Part shown: piece by piece, positions 32,744 through 40,780 of the stretch
Position numbering within the stretch: the stretch's first letter is position 1
How the letters are laid out: each line of letters starts with the position of its first letter
Source: Hartmannibacter diazotrophicus
GTDB taxonomy: Bacteria > Pseudomonadota > Alphaproteobacteria > Rhizobiales > Pleomorphomonadaceae
Direction of reading: 5' to 3'
NCBI RefSeq assembly: GCF_900231165.1
Contig: NZ_LT960614.1
Span: 372,001 to 436,000, forward strand
Length of the DNA stretch: 64,000 nt
Translations under genes and position numbers: made by a program
The notes under the pieces: generated by a model
The model's input: the letters and a program-made list of their open reading frames with translations, nothing else
Told to the model about the DNA's origin: nothing
Databases searched by the model: none

Positions 32744-34225
32744 TCAGCTGGCCTGCGCCAGTTCTCCCTCGGCGGGCATCTCCAGCATCGCGCGCACATG
32801 ATCCGGCAGGTCGATACCCGGCTTGTCGTGGGCCGCGAGCGTCGGGATGAGCTGGTCTTCCTGTTCGCGGAAGAGGAAGCTCGTGATCGCATCGACCACC
32901 CTCGGCACGCCGAAGCGGTGGCAACTGATCGAGACGGCCGCCATCGCGCCCATGCTGAGGGCGGCAAGGGCGTTGAAGGCGAAGATGCGGTTGAGCCCCG
33001 GAGCGGTTCCCGGTTCGCGTTCCGTGAACTGGTAATGGTGGTTGAGATAGGGAAAGCGCAGCCGGTCCGGGCTCGGGTCTTCGGGCGGCGGCACGAAGCG
33101 GTCTTTCCAGAGCGCGGCCTTCTCGGCGATCTTCTTGAGTTCCGGCCGCCGCATCATGTCGACGCAAACGCCCGTGGCGGCAAAGACGTGGTCGAAGGCG
33201 AAATCCCCCTTCGGCGTCGTCACGCAAACCTTGCCGTCCTCGAAGCGGACACTCTGCCACGGCGCCCCCGCACACATGCGGAAATTGGGGTAGGAGACGG
33301 CCTTGTGGAAATGATGCTCGGCCGGTGACTGGCTGAGGCCGCTGAGGAATTTGGCAAGGCCCCACTTCGTGGCGTCCGAAAGCTCGTGGCCGTGGTTGAG
33401 CTGGCCGGCGGTCTCGATCTCGCGGGCAACGTCAATCATCGGAAGCGACGGCCGCCGCATGCACATGGTCACCGACCGTGCGCCGGCCGCGAGCGCCGCC
33501 ACCGAGACGTCGAAGCCTGCCGCGCCCGCGCCGAGAATGCCGATATCGAGCCCCTTCAGCCGGTTCGCATCGAAGACATCGCAGGAATGGTTGTAGTGCG
33601 ATTTGGGCAGGTTGTCGGAGATGATGGAGGGCGTCGTCCAAGCCCCGCCGCCGTCCATGCCGGTGGCAAGGATCGCAAGCCGCGCGCGGATCTGCCGGCC
33701 GTCGGCCGTCGTCAGCGTGACGCCGCCCGCGTCATAGTCGATGTTCGTCACCTGCACGTCGTTTTCGATCGGGAGATCCGCGATCTCGCGGTACCAGCGC
33801 AGATAGTCCATCCAGTCGCGGCGCGGCACGCGCTTGATCGCCTTCCAGGCCTCCTTGCCGTGCCGGGTCTCGTAGAAACTCTGGATCGTCATGCTTGGCA
33901 GGCCGAGGTCGGCGCCCATGACTTCCTTCGGCGACCGGATCTCGTAATTCCGCGCGAAGGTGTCCCAGACACCTTCGTAGCCGGCGGGGTTGCGGTCGAG
34001 GATCAGGATATTGGTGACGCCGCGACGTTTCAGGGCATGACCGACGACGAGGCCCGACTGTCCGGCGCCGATGACGACGACGTCGGGGATGCGCTCGCCA
34101 TCGCGGCTTTGCGGGATCACCCAGGGCTTGGTCGCAAAGGACAGCATGGCCAGTTCTTCGCGGGCCCGCTGTGCCAGGTCGTCAAGGCGTTCCTGTTCGC
34201 TCGTCAATCGCTCAATCCTCGTCAA
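32744..34225 (-). CDS. flavin-containing monooxygenase-like NAD(P)/FAD oxidoreductase
   Basis: The 493-residue protein has an N-terminal FAD Rossmann motif, VVIGAGQSGLVVG (about residue 49), and a second one, GILGAGAAGFDVS (about 210), typical of FMO/TrkA-like monooxygenases, with ATGVCVDMMRRPELK near 350. The start is a TTG and is weak; TTG at the eighth codon or an internal ATG are alternatives. It would insert oxygen or oxidise using NADPH. It is the last gene of the minus-strand group. A degenerate copy of the LysR dyad (GTTGCC at 34374, GGGAAC at 34384) lies about 150 bp upstream, linking it to the regulon. Confidence 0.75.
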   Translation of the reverse strand: MTRIERLTSEQERLDDLAQRAREELAMLSFATKPWVIPQSRDGERIPDVVVIGAGQSGLVVGHALKRRGVTNILILDRNPAGYEGVWDTFARNYEIRSPKEVMGADLGLPSMTIQSFYETRHGKEAWKAIKRVPRRDWMDYLRWYREIADLPIENDVQVTNIDYDAGGVTLTTADGRQIRARLAILATGMDGGGAWTTPSIISDNLPKSHYNHSCDVFDANRLKGLDIGILGAGAAGFDVSVAALAAGARSVTMCMRRPSLPMIDVAREIETAGQLNHGHELSDATKWGLAKFLSGLSQSPAEHHFHKAVSYPNFRMCAGAPWQSVRFEDGKVCVTTPKGDFAFDHVFAATGVCVDMMRRPELKKIAEKAALWKDRFVPPPEDPSPDRLRFPYLNHHYQFTEREPGTAPGLNRIFAFNALAALSMGAMAAVSISCHRFGVPRVVDAITSFLFREQEDQLIPTLAAHDKPGIDLPDHVRAMLEMPAEGELAQAS

Positions 34226-34373
34226 GGGAGGGCGGGTGAACCTGCGGCCGTCAGGACGATGGCCGGTCTTTCAGCATCATCCTGGACGGTGCCGAGCGTC
34301 GCTCGCCAATTGTCCATGGCATCATTCTCCCCGGTGGCGGTGAGCTGAGAAAGCGGCGAATGTTCATCGGGGC

Positions 34374-34389
34374 GTTGCCGAACGGGAAC
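34374..34389. promoter_or_regulatory. degenerate copy of the GTTGCC-N5-GGCAAC dyad
   Basis: The left half GCGTTGCCG is identical to that of the site at 35548, but the right half reads GGGAAC, as if one C had been lost. It lies about 150 bp before the FMO-like gene. It is probably a weak or decayed regulator site. Confidence 0.3.
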
Positions 34390-34452
34390 GTCGTCGAGCG
34401 CGCCCGGCAGTTTACGGCACGCAGTGTCCTGAGCGCGAGAACCGGCCCGGCG

Positions 34453-35424
34453 TCAGGCGCGCCGGGTCGACCGGTCGTCCGTGTCGAGCCCCGCGACCTC
34501 GTCCACATGGGCGCGGAAGTCGGGCAGGGCCGCCTTCAGCCGTTCCTGGAGCACGGCGCCGGACACCGGCAGCGTCCGCTGCGGCTTGGCGAAGATCGAA
34601 AGCGCCGGCAGCTTGATCTGCGGATCGACCAGCGGCAGGAAGCGGATGCGTCCGCTCGCGAGCGAGGCGAGCACGCCGACTGGTGTGCGGATGCCGACCC
34701 CGAGGCCCGATTCCACGAAATTGGTGATGACGTCCGGCGCGTTGGTCTCGATCAGCCGGGTGTCGGGTTGGCTGGCACGAAGGTGGGCGCCATAGCCGGT
34801 GTCGCCACCGATACCGTCCTCGGCCTGGATGAGATGCTGGTCGGCAAGGTCGGCGAGCCGCACTTCCCGGCGCGCCGCGATCGGGTTGTCCGGGTGGGCG
34901 ATGATGCCGACGGGCATTTCCATCTGCGCCGCGATGGTGACGTCCGGCCGCGTCGGCGGCGCCATGGCCATGCCGATGTCAGTAAGGCCCTCGGCGACCT
35001 GGTGCAGGATCTCGCGGCTGGACGCGATCTCGACCGTGTAGGTCACGCGCGGAAATTCCGCATGGAAGGCGGCAAGGATGCCGGGCAGGAAGTCGCGCCC
35101 GATGCCGTCCTCGCAGGCGATCCGCACATGTCCGCGTCTCAGGCCCTTGAGATCGTCGATCTGGGAGATGGCGCTGTTGAGGTCGCGTTCGAGGCGCAGG
35201 ATGTAGTGGTAGAGCACCTCGCCCGCCGCCGTAAGCCGGACGCCCTCGGCCATGCGGTCGAAGAGCTTGCACTGAAGCTGGTCTTCCAGCTTCAGGATCT
35301 GCCGGCTGACGGCGGAGGGAACGACATTGAGCTGTTCCGCCGCCTGCCGGATGGAGCCGGTGCGCACCGTCTCGCCGAAATAGCGCAGGGCGACGAGATG
35401 GACATGGACGAAACTGGACTTCAT
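34453..35424 (-). CDS. LysR-type transcriptional regulator of the ABC/monooxygenase regulon
   Basis: I start at ATG 35424 (MKSSFVHVHLVALRYF, 323 residues) because a frame from 35517 adds a proline-rich stretch before the DNA-binding domain. The helix-turn-helix is visible as GSIRQAAEQLNVVPSAVSRQI (about residues 22-42). The effector domain follows, with EIASSREILHQVAEG and a hinge typical of the family. The gene follows the luciferase-like monooxygenase gene in the same direction. The dyad GTTGCC-N5-GGCAAC lies 124 bp upstream, and two more copies lie in the divergent region at 40.4-40.6 kb, so it is the natural candidate for the protein that binds them. Confidence 0.83.
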   Translation of the reverse strand: MKSSFVHVHLVALRYFGETVRTGSIRQAAEQLNVVPSAVSRQILKLEDQLQCKLFDRMAEGVRLTAAGEVLYHYILRLERDLNSAISQIDDLKGLRRGHVRIACEDGIGRDFLPGILAAFHAEFPRVTYTVEIASSREILHQVAEGLTDIGMAMAPPTRPDVTIAAQMEMPVGIIAHPDNPIAARREVRLADLADQHLIQAEDGIGGDTGYGAHLRASQPDTRLIETNAPDVITNFVESGLGVGIRTPVGVLASLASGRIRFLPLVDPQIKLPALSIFAKPQRTLPVSGAVLQERLKAALPDFRAHVDEVAGLDTDDRSTRRA

Positions 35425-35547
35425 GACCGCGCTCCGACCGCGCGTGCGGTCCGGTTTTCGGAAAGGGGGTGGTGGTGCATGCGACGATGTCCCGGGACGC
35501 TCGATTCGCTGCGGCAATGTTCCGGGCGATAATGTCCCCCGGCGGGC

Positions 35548-35564
35548 GTTGCCGCAATGGCAAC
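35548..35564. promoter_or_regulatory. LysR-type operator candidate (copy 3)
   Basis: The dyad GTTGCC-GCAAT-GGCAAC fits the LysR T-N11-A rule at its second inner base pair. It is identical in arms and spacing to the copies at 40479 and 40607. It lies between the monooxygenase stop and the LysR start, as expected for autoregulation. Confidence 0.65.
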
Positions 35565-35574
35565 GCTCCGGTCG

Positions 35575-36603
35575 TCAGGCAACTTCGCGGGCATCGGCAC
35601 CATACGGCCGGTAGACGAGGTGAGGGCGAACCTCCTGCTGCAAGAGCGCCATCGTTCGCCGCACATGGGCAGGATCCATGCGGGGAAGCTGGATCATCGC
35701 GTCGAGCCGGTCGAGGCCCGTGACGGCGAGATGGGCGTTGAGTTCCTCGATGACCTCGTCGGGCGTGCCGGCGATGAAATGGATCGCCTCCAGCATCTCC
35801 TCGCGGCTGCGCGGAACCTCGGGGATCAGGCCGCGCTGCACCGCGAGCTTGTAGTAGCCGCCCTTGCTCATCAGGTCGAAATAGAGGTCGGCCGCCTCCG
35901 CGCAGTCTTCGATGGCCTGCTGCCGGGTCGGCGCGAGAAAGACGATGCGAACGCCGCGCGTCTCGCCCTTGCCGCCAAGCTTGCGGTAGAGGCGGATGTA
36001 GTCGGCCTGCGTTTCGCCGGGTTCGGCCTGCCCGACGACCAGATTGACCCCGGTCCGGGCGAGGTGGGCGAGGGTCGTCTCGTCGCGCGCCGCAGCAAAG
36101 AGCCGCGTCCTGAGGTCGACAGGCGAGGTCGGGCTGAGCGGCAAAAGGCCCGTTTCGGGATCGTCGGAAAGGACCGCCAGCAACTCGTCGAGCAGCCTGC
36201 GGAATATCTCGCCCTTTTCTTCCGCGCTGCGGCTGTCGTTATGCTGGGCGCCGAGGCCGATGCCGAAATCCACCCGACCGTCCAGCAGCAGGCTGAGGAG
36301 GCTCATTTCCTCCGCGGTCCTGAGTGCTGTCGTGGTGGAGAGCACCCGCACGCCGGTGCCGAGCGCGATCCGATTCGTCTTCGCGCCGGCATAGGCGAGG
36401 AAGACTTCGGTGGCCGGGATACGGCCCCAGAAGGGCGCATCGTCGCGGCGGTGGTGATGCTGCCCGACCCAGGCGCTGTCGAAGCCGAGATCCTCGGCAA
36501 TCCGGATCGCGTCGAGCGTGAGACCGACGGACGTGGCGTCGCTCATTTCCGGCGCAGCCCAGCCCTGGTCCATCACGCCGAATTTCGGTCGCTCCGAAGT
36601 CAT
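35575..36603 (-). CDS. LLM-class (luciferase-like) flavin monooxygenase
   Basis: The ATG at 36603 follows AAGGAGG and gives a 342-residue protein (MTSERPKFGVMDQ); longer frames upstream are not coding. It has the bacterial luciferase-like TIM-barrel signature: AEDLGFDSAWVGQHHHRRDD near residue 35, GTGVRVLSTTTALRTAEE near 75, and DFGIGLGAQHNDSRSA near 105. Such enzymes use FMNH2 and O2 to cleave C-S, C-N or C-C bonds, or to oxidise aldehydes. No flavin reductase gene is adjacent. It follows the ABC transporter genes, as SsuD and NtaA-type enzymes do, so it probably attacks the imported compound. Confidence 0.85.
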   Translation of the reverse strand: MTSERPKFGVMDQGWAAPEMSDATSVGLTLDAIRIAEDLGFDSAWVGQHHHRRDDAPFWGRIPATEVFLAYAGAKTNRIALGTGVRVLSTTTALRTAEEMSLLSLLLDGRVDFGIGLGAQHNDSRSAEEKGEIFRRLLDELLAVLSDDPETGLLPLSPTSPVDLRTRLFAAARDETTLAHLARTGVNLVVGQAEPGETQADYIRLYRKLGGKGETRGVRIVFLAPTRQQAIEDCAEAADLYFDLMSKGGYYKLAVQRGLIPEVPRSREEMLEAIHFIAGTPDEVIEELNAHLAVTGLDRLDAMIQLPRMDPAHVRRTMALLQQEVRPHLVYRPYGADAREVA

Positions 36604-36664
36604 CGGTGCCTCCTTGGGTCTTGTTGTGATCGGAGTGTATGTCGGTCGTGCCTGCCCGCCACCT

Positions 36665-37486
36665 TCAGCCGGCCGGGGCGTTGCGCCGCCAGGGCATGAG
36701 CCGTTGCTCGGCAAGGACCACGGCGCCGTAGACGAGCAGGCTCATGGCCATGGCCGTCAGCGCGGACGCCCAGAGTTCCGGGATCTGGTAGCGCGTGCCG
36801 TAGAGGACGATGAGGTAGCCGAGCCCCCGGTCGGAAGCGAGCCATTCGGCAACGAGGGCGGTGACCACCGTGCCGCAGGCCGAAAGCTTCAGCGCGTTGA
36901 ACATGAAGGGGATCGCCGCCGGAAGGCGCACGATGAAGAGCCGCTGCATGGCGGAGGCCGAGAGCGTGTAGAGCAGTTCGTTGACTTCCGCGTCGGCACT
37001 TCGAAGGCCGCGCAGCGCGTTCACCAGCATCGGGAAATAGGCGATGAAGGTGGTGATGACGATCTTCGGCTCCACGCCGTTTCCGAGCCAGAGGATGAGC
37101 ACGGGCAGGATAGCGATGAAGGGCACCGCCTCCGCGCCGACGGCGACCGGATAGATCATCCGCCGGGCCAGCGAGGAATGGACGAAGACGATCGCGATCA
37201 CGAGACCGAGCAGATTGCCGAGCACAAAACCGACGAGCGCCTCCATCAGCGTCACCAGCATGTTCGCGCCGATCTCCGGGCCCGCCGTGAAGAAGGCGGC
37301 CGCGATCGCTGTCGGCGAGGCAAGGATCAGGTTCGAGACATGGCCGCCGACGGTCACATATTGCCAGAAGGCGAGAAGGGCGATGAGCGGCAGCAACGGC
37401 AGGCCATAGCGCCGCAAAGTCAGGCGCACATCGACCGGCTCCCGGGCGGCGGCGGCTTTTTGCGGGCGGGCGACCAGGAGGCTCAT
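36665..37486 (-). CDS. ABC transporter permease (SsuC/ThiX-like), second permease
   Basis: The 273-residue permease starts at an ATG overlapping the stop of the upstream permease (ATGA). It has about six hydrophobic helices and the cytoplasmic EAA loop region RGLRSADAEVNELLYTLSAS near residue 155. This type imports sulfonates, nitrate, thiamine precursors or aromatic compounds. Having two different permeases implies a heterodimeric channel. It ends 61 bp before the monooxygenase gene. Confidence 0.87.
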   Translation of the reverse strand: MSLLVARPQKAAAAREPVDVRLTLRRYGLPLLPLIALLAFWQYVTVGGHVSNLILASPTAIAAAFFTAGPEIGANMLVTLMEALVGFVLGNLLGLVIAIVFVHSSLARRMIYPVAVGAEAVPFIAILPVLILWLGNGVEPKIVITTFIAYFPMLVNALRGLRSADAEVNELLYTLSASAMQRLFIVRLPAAIPFMFNALKLSACGTVVTALVAEWLASDRGLGYLIVLYGTRYQIPELWASALTAMAMSLLVYGAVVLAEQRLMPWRRNAPAG

Positions 37487-38325
37487 TGGCCCATCTCCGG
37501 CGCGTGCGCGGTGTAGCGGGAAAGCCTGTGTTCGGCGAGATGGACGAGCCCGAGCAGCGTCAGCGTCATCGCGGCGGCCGTGAAGATTGCCGCCCACATC
37601 AGCGGCAGGCGGAAATATTGCCCGGACACGACCACGAGATAGCCGAGCCCGGCATTGGCGCCGATCCACTCGCTGACAAGCGCGGAAATGAAGGCGGACG
37701 AGGCGCTGACCTTCAGGGCGGCGAAGAGATAGGGCATCGCCGCGGGAAACTCGATCATCCGGAGGCGCTGCAGGGGCGAGGCAGAAAAGGTGTGCAGCAT
37801 TTCGTAATAGTCGGCATCGGCCGACTTCAACCCCCGGATCATGTTGAGGAAGGTCGGGAAATAGACGCTGAAGGAGACGATGCCGATGATCGGTGCGATC
37901 CCCCGCCCGAGCACCACCACGAAGACCGGGGTGAAGACGATGATCGGAATCGCCCGGCTCGCAAGGGCGTAGGGGTAGAACATGTCTTTCAGCGGCTGCG
38001 AGAAGCCCAGCAGGCAGGCGGCGAGCACGGCGGCGATGTTGCCGATGACGAAGCCGGACAGCGCCTCGCTTCCCGTCGCGATCGCATGGCGCAGGAGAAC
38101 GTGGCCCTGCGTCACGAAGACTTCGCCGACCGCCGCCGGGCCTGGCAGGACGAAGGCCGGGATGAGGCCATAGGCGGAAAGCAGGGCCCAGAGCGCGACG
38201 AGGCCGGCAAGGAAGGCAACGGGCGGCAGGACGGCGAGAAGCGGACGCAGCATGGATCCCGAGAATGAAAAGCGCCAGAGCGGCTGGGTCGCGCGGGCCG
38301 GGACGGTGCCGACGGCTTCGGTCAT
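37483..38325 (-). CDS. ABC transporter permease (SsuC/ThiX-like), first permease
   Basis: I start at ATG 38325 (MTEAVGTVPARATQ, 280 residues). It has six predicted helices and the EAA-loop region RGLKSADADYYEMLHTFSAS, closely matching the second permease, so the two are paralogues within one importer. It follows the binding-protein gene after a strong hairpin (38358-38388), which may lower permease expression relative to the binding protein. Confidence 0.87.
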   Translation of the reverse strand: MTEAVGTVPARATQPLWRFSFSGSMLRPLLAVLPPVAFLAGLVALWALLSAYGLIPAFVLPGPAAVGEVFVTQGHVLLRHAIATGSEALSGFVIGNIAAVLAACLLGFSQPLKDMFYPYALASRAIPIIVFTPVFVVVLGRGIAPIIGIVSFSVYFPTFLNMIRGLKSADADYYEMLHTFSASPLQRLRMIEFPAAMPYLFAALKVSASSAFISALVSEWIGANAGLGYLVVVSGQYFRLPLMWAAIFTAAAMTLTLLGLVHLAEHRLSRYTAHAPEMGQ

Positions 38326-38357
38326 GAGAAAATTCCTGATGGGACAAGGTCTTGAGA

Positions 38358-38388
38358 CGCCGTGCCGGGCAGGGATTCCGGCACGGCG
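38358..38388 (-). other. intercistronic hairpin between binding protein and permeases
   Basis: A perfect 11-bp stem (CGCCGTGCCGG at 38358-38368 with CCGGCACGGCG at 38378-38388) closes a 9-base loop, 12 bp after the binding-protein stop codon. No T-run follows. This position is typical of elements that stabilise the binding-protein message or attenuate the downstream permease genes. Confidence 0.6.
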
Positions 38389-38399
38389 CTCCCGGGCGC

Positions 38400-39428
38400 T
38401 CAGTGCTTGGTCGGCTTGACCATTTCGAGGATTTCGGTCGTCAGGAACGTCGACGGATCGAGTACCGAGGAGGTCAGTTCGGCCGTCTGGGCGTTCTTGA
38501 CCGCTTCCTTCCAGACATCGAAGTCGATCCAGAGCAGGCCCTTTTCCTTGGTCAGCGGCGAGGTCATGTAGGCGATCTGGTGCGTCGCCTGATAGGTCTG
38601 CTGCTCGATGTTGAGGCCGTCGTTGAAGCCGCCGTTGACCATGAACTCGGCCGCCTTCTCGGGATTGTCGATGTAGAAGTCCCAGGCCTTCATCTCGCCC
38701 GTCATGTAGGCGGCAAGCAGCGTCTTGTTTTCCGGATCGGCGAGGAAGTCCTTGGTCACGACCCAGACGTCGTTCTGCGAGGGCATGCCCCAGTCGCCAA
38801 CCGGCATCACGTTCACCGGCACGCCGGCCTGCTCGATGAGGTAGGGCTCGTTGAAGGCGAAGGTGGTGAACATGCAGTCGACCTTGCCGGCGATGATCTG
38901 CGCGATGTCGCTGGTGCCGATGGCGGTCGTCTCCATGTCGGAGCGCGAGAGGTTGTTCTTGGCGAGGAAGAAGTCCGCAACCACCTGGGCGTTCTGCTTG
39001 ATGGCGAGCTTCTTGCCCTTCAGCATCGACGGTTCGGTGATGCCGGAATCCTTGCGGCAGGTCATCGCCTGCGGCGACGTCTGGTATTCGGCCGCGATGA
39101 TCATCAGCGGCGCGCCCTTGTCGATGGCGGCCATCGCTGAACTCGCGTCGGCCATGCCGATCTGCGCGATCCCGGAGGCGACCATCTGGATCTGGTCGAT
39201 GCCCTGTCCGCCCGGGATGAGCTTCACGTCGAGCCCGGCTTCCTCGAAGAAGCCCTTGTCCTTGGCATAGAAGCCGGCGAAGCTTTCCATGTTCGGCACA
39301 TAGGGCAGCACCACCGTCAGGGGCTTCAGGTCCGCGGCGCTCGCGGGGCCAGCTGCGGCAAGGCCGAGGGCCGCGATCCCGGCGCAACGGGCAAGCGTGG
39401 ACGGCCAAGAACGGAAGAGGGACATCAT
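38400..39428 (-). CDS. ABC transporter substrate-binding protein (NMT1/THI5-like)
   Basis: The 342-residue protein has a signal peptide (MMSLFRSWPSTLARCAGIAA...AGPASAADL, cleavage expected near residue 32). An NMT1/SsuA-type binding domain follows, with VLPYVPNMESFAGFYAKDKG and GGQGIDQIQMVASG. It would capture the substrate in the periplasm for the permeases encoded next. The ligand cannot be read from sequence; related proteins bind thiamine precursors, sulfonates, pyrimidine bases or aromatic acids. The two oxygenases and the amidohydrolase in the regulon favour an aromatic or nitrogen heterocycle. Confidence 0.87.
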   Translation of the reverse strand: MMSLFRSWPSTLARCAGIAALGLAAAGPASAADLKPLTVVLPYVPNMESFAGFYAKDKGFFEEAGLDVKLIPGGQGIDQIQMVASGIAQIGMADASSAMAAIDKGAPLMIIAAEYQTSPQAMTCRKDSGITEPSMLKGKKLAIKQNAQVVADFFLAKNNLSRSDMETTAIGTSDIAQIIAGKVDCMFTTFAFNEPYLIEQAGVPVNVMPVGDWGMPSQNDVWVVTKDFLADPENKTLLAAYMTGEMKAWDFYIDNPEKAAEFMVNGGFNDGLNIEQQTYQATHQIAYMTSPLTKEKGLLWIDFDVWKEAVKNAQTAELTSSVLDPSTFLTTEILEMVKPTKH

Positions 39429-39463
39429 ACTGGGCAACTCCTGGTCGGGGAGGTGGGAGGGCT

Positions 39464-40282
39464 TCAGGCGGAAAGTCTTTGCGACGGCAGGACCCGCGTG
39501 TCGGGCGTGCCGTGGAGGGCATGGCGAAGATCGCTCTCGTAGGCGGTGAAGCGCGGATCGTCGCGCATTTCGGCGGTGCGCTCGTGGCCGAAGTCGATGT
39601 CGACGATTCGGGAAATCCGGCCCGGCCGGGGCGTCATCACCGCCACCTTGTCGGACAGGATGATCGCCTCGCTGATCGAGTGGGTGACGAGCAGCAGCGT
39701 CGCGGAGGTCTCTTTCAGGATCTGCAGGAGTTCGAAGTTGAGCTTCTCGCGGGTGATCTCGTCGAGCGCGCCGAAGGGCTCGTCCATCAGCAGGAACTGC
39801 GGACGCAAGGTGAGGGCGCGGGCAATCGCGGCGCGCTGGCGCATGCCGCCGGAAAGCTCGGACGGATAGGCTCGCTCGAAGCCGGCAAGGCCGACAAGGT
39901 CGATCGCTTCCTGTGCCGCCTTGCGCCGTTCGGAGACCGGCGCACGCGCGACTTCGAGGCCGAGCGCGACATTGTCGATGATCGTGCGCCAGGGCAGCAT
40001 GGTCGACTGCTGCGAGACGAGGGCGAAGGTGCGGTTGGCGCGCGCTTCGGCAGGCGAAACGCCGTGCAGCAGCGCCTCGCCATGGGTCGGCTTGACGATG
40101 TCGGCGAAGATGCGAAGCAGGGTGGACTTGCCGCAGCCTGACGCCCCGATCAGCGACATCCATCCGCCGCGCCGGATCGCGAGGTTGCAGTCCTCCAGCG
40201 CCACGGTTTCCTGCGCTCCCCGGCGGTAGACCATCCCGAGACGATCGGCTTTCAGGCCGAAGTCGTCCTGTCCTGCGCTCAT
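39464..40282 (-). CDS. ABC transporter ATP-binding protein (SsuB/TauB-like)
   Basis: The ATG at 40282 gives a 272-residue ATPase (MSAGQDDFGLKADRL). Motifs are Walker A GASGCGKST, Q-loop SQQSTMLPW, signature LSGGMRQRAAIARAL and Walker B FLLMDEPFGALD. It powers the importer formed by the next three genes. It is the first gene of the minus-strand operon; a -35/-10 promoter and LysR-type sites lie upstream at 40.42-40.50 kb. Confidence 0.9.
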   Translation of the reverse strand: MSAGQDDFGLKADRLGMVYRRGAQETVALEDCNLAIRRGGWMSLIGASGCGKSTLLRIFADIVKPTHGEALLHGVSPAEARANRTFALVSQQSTMLPWRTIIDNVALGLEVARAPVSERRKAAQEAIDLVGLAGFERAYPSELSGGMRQRAAIARALTLRPQFLLMDEPFGALDEITREKLNFELLQILKETSATLLLVTHSISEAIILSDKVAVMTPRPGRISRIVDIDFGHERTAEMRDDPRFTAYESDLRHALHGTPDTRVLPSQRLSA

Positions 40283-40427
40283 TGGCGATCTCCTCGGGAT
40301 CGGCGTCCTCGCCGGTCCCCATCCACGAAAAGCCATGGCGCACGCGCGCCGACCTCTGCGAACGTCCGGCCGTCCGTCCGGAATATTCGCTTCGCCTAAT
40401 TTATGAGCATTTTCTTGGGGCGTTTAA

Positions 40428-40456
40428 ATCGTAGGCATAACTACGGAGGGTGACAA
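40428..40456 (-). promoter_or_regulatory. promoter of the ABC transporter operon
   Basis: On the minus strand, TTGTCA (40456-40451) and TACGAT (40433-40428) are exactly 17 bp apart, a good sigma-70-type pair. The transcription start would be near 40421, about 140 bp before the ATPase ATG. The LysR-type dyad at 40479-40495 is then centred at about -66, the usual LysR recognition-site position. Confidence 0.55.
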
Positions 40457-40457
40457 G

Positions 40458-40471
40458 GCGACAATTGTCGC
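40458..40471. promoter_or_regulatory. 14-bp perfect palindrome GCGACAATTGTCGC
   Basis: This exact 14-base palindrome lies just upstream of the -35 hexamer, centred at about -43 from the predicted start. It is a likely protein-binding site, either the LysR activation site or a second regulator's operator. Confidence 0.55.
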
Positions 40472-40478
40472 TGACCCT

Positions 40479-40495
40479 GTTGCCGGGATGGCAAC
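40479..40495. promoter_or_regulatory. LysR-type operator candidate (copy 1)
   Basis: GTTGCC-GGGAT-GGCAAC has the same arms and 5-base spacing as the copies at 35548 and 40607. It is centred about 66 bp upstream of the predicted start of the ABC operon. Confidence 0.68.
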
Positions 40496-40606
40496 GCTCG
40501 CCCGGCCTTGGGTTCAAAAAACAAACGAGGGACGCTGCCGGCCCGCGCGGATAGCGGCTGGCTTGCGGGAAAGGTGTGCCCTCGAACGATTTTTATGGAC
40601 GGGAGT

Positions 40607-40623
40607 GTTGCCTTGGCGGCAAC
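40607..40623. promoter_or_regulatory. LysR-type operator candidate (copy 2)
   Basis: GTTGCC-TTGGC-GGCAAC is flanked by T and A, which extend the dyad to 7-bp arms. It lies 157 bp before the questin-oxidase-like gene and 128 bp from copy 1, so one regulator could serve both divergent operons. Confidence 0.65.
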
Positions 40624-40780
40624 AGGATCGGGTCAAGCCCGGTAAGCTGCGGCTTTTGCGTCGCTTCCCGCCGCCGTCAGGGCCAGGGCGCGGCGGCGAT
40701 AGCTGTTGCGTTTCTTTGCCGAGGCCCTAACGTTCGGGAAAATTGCCCCACCCCACGACGAAGTTCATGGAGATCGTCGC

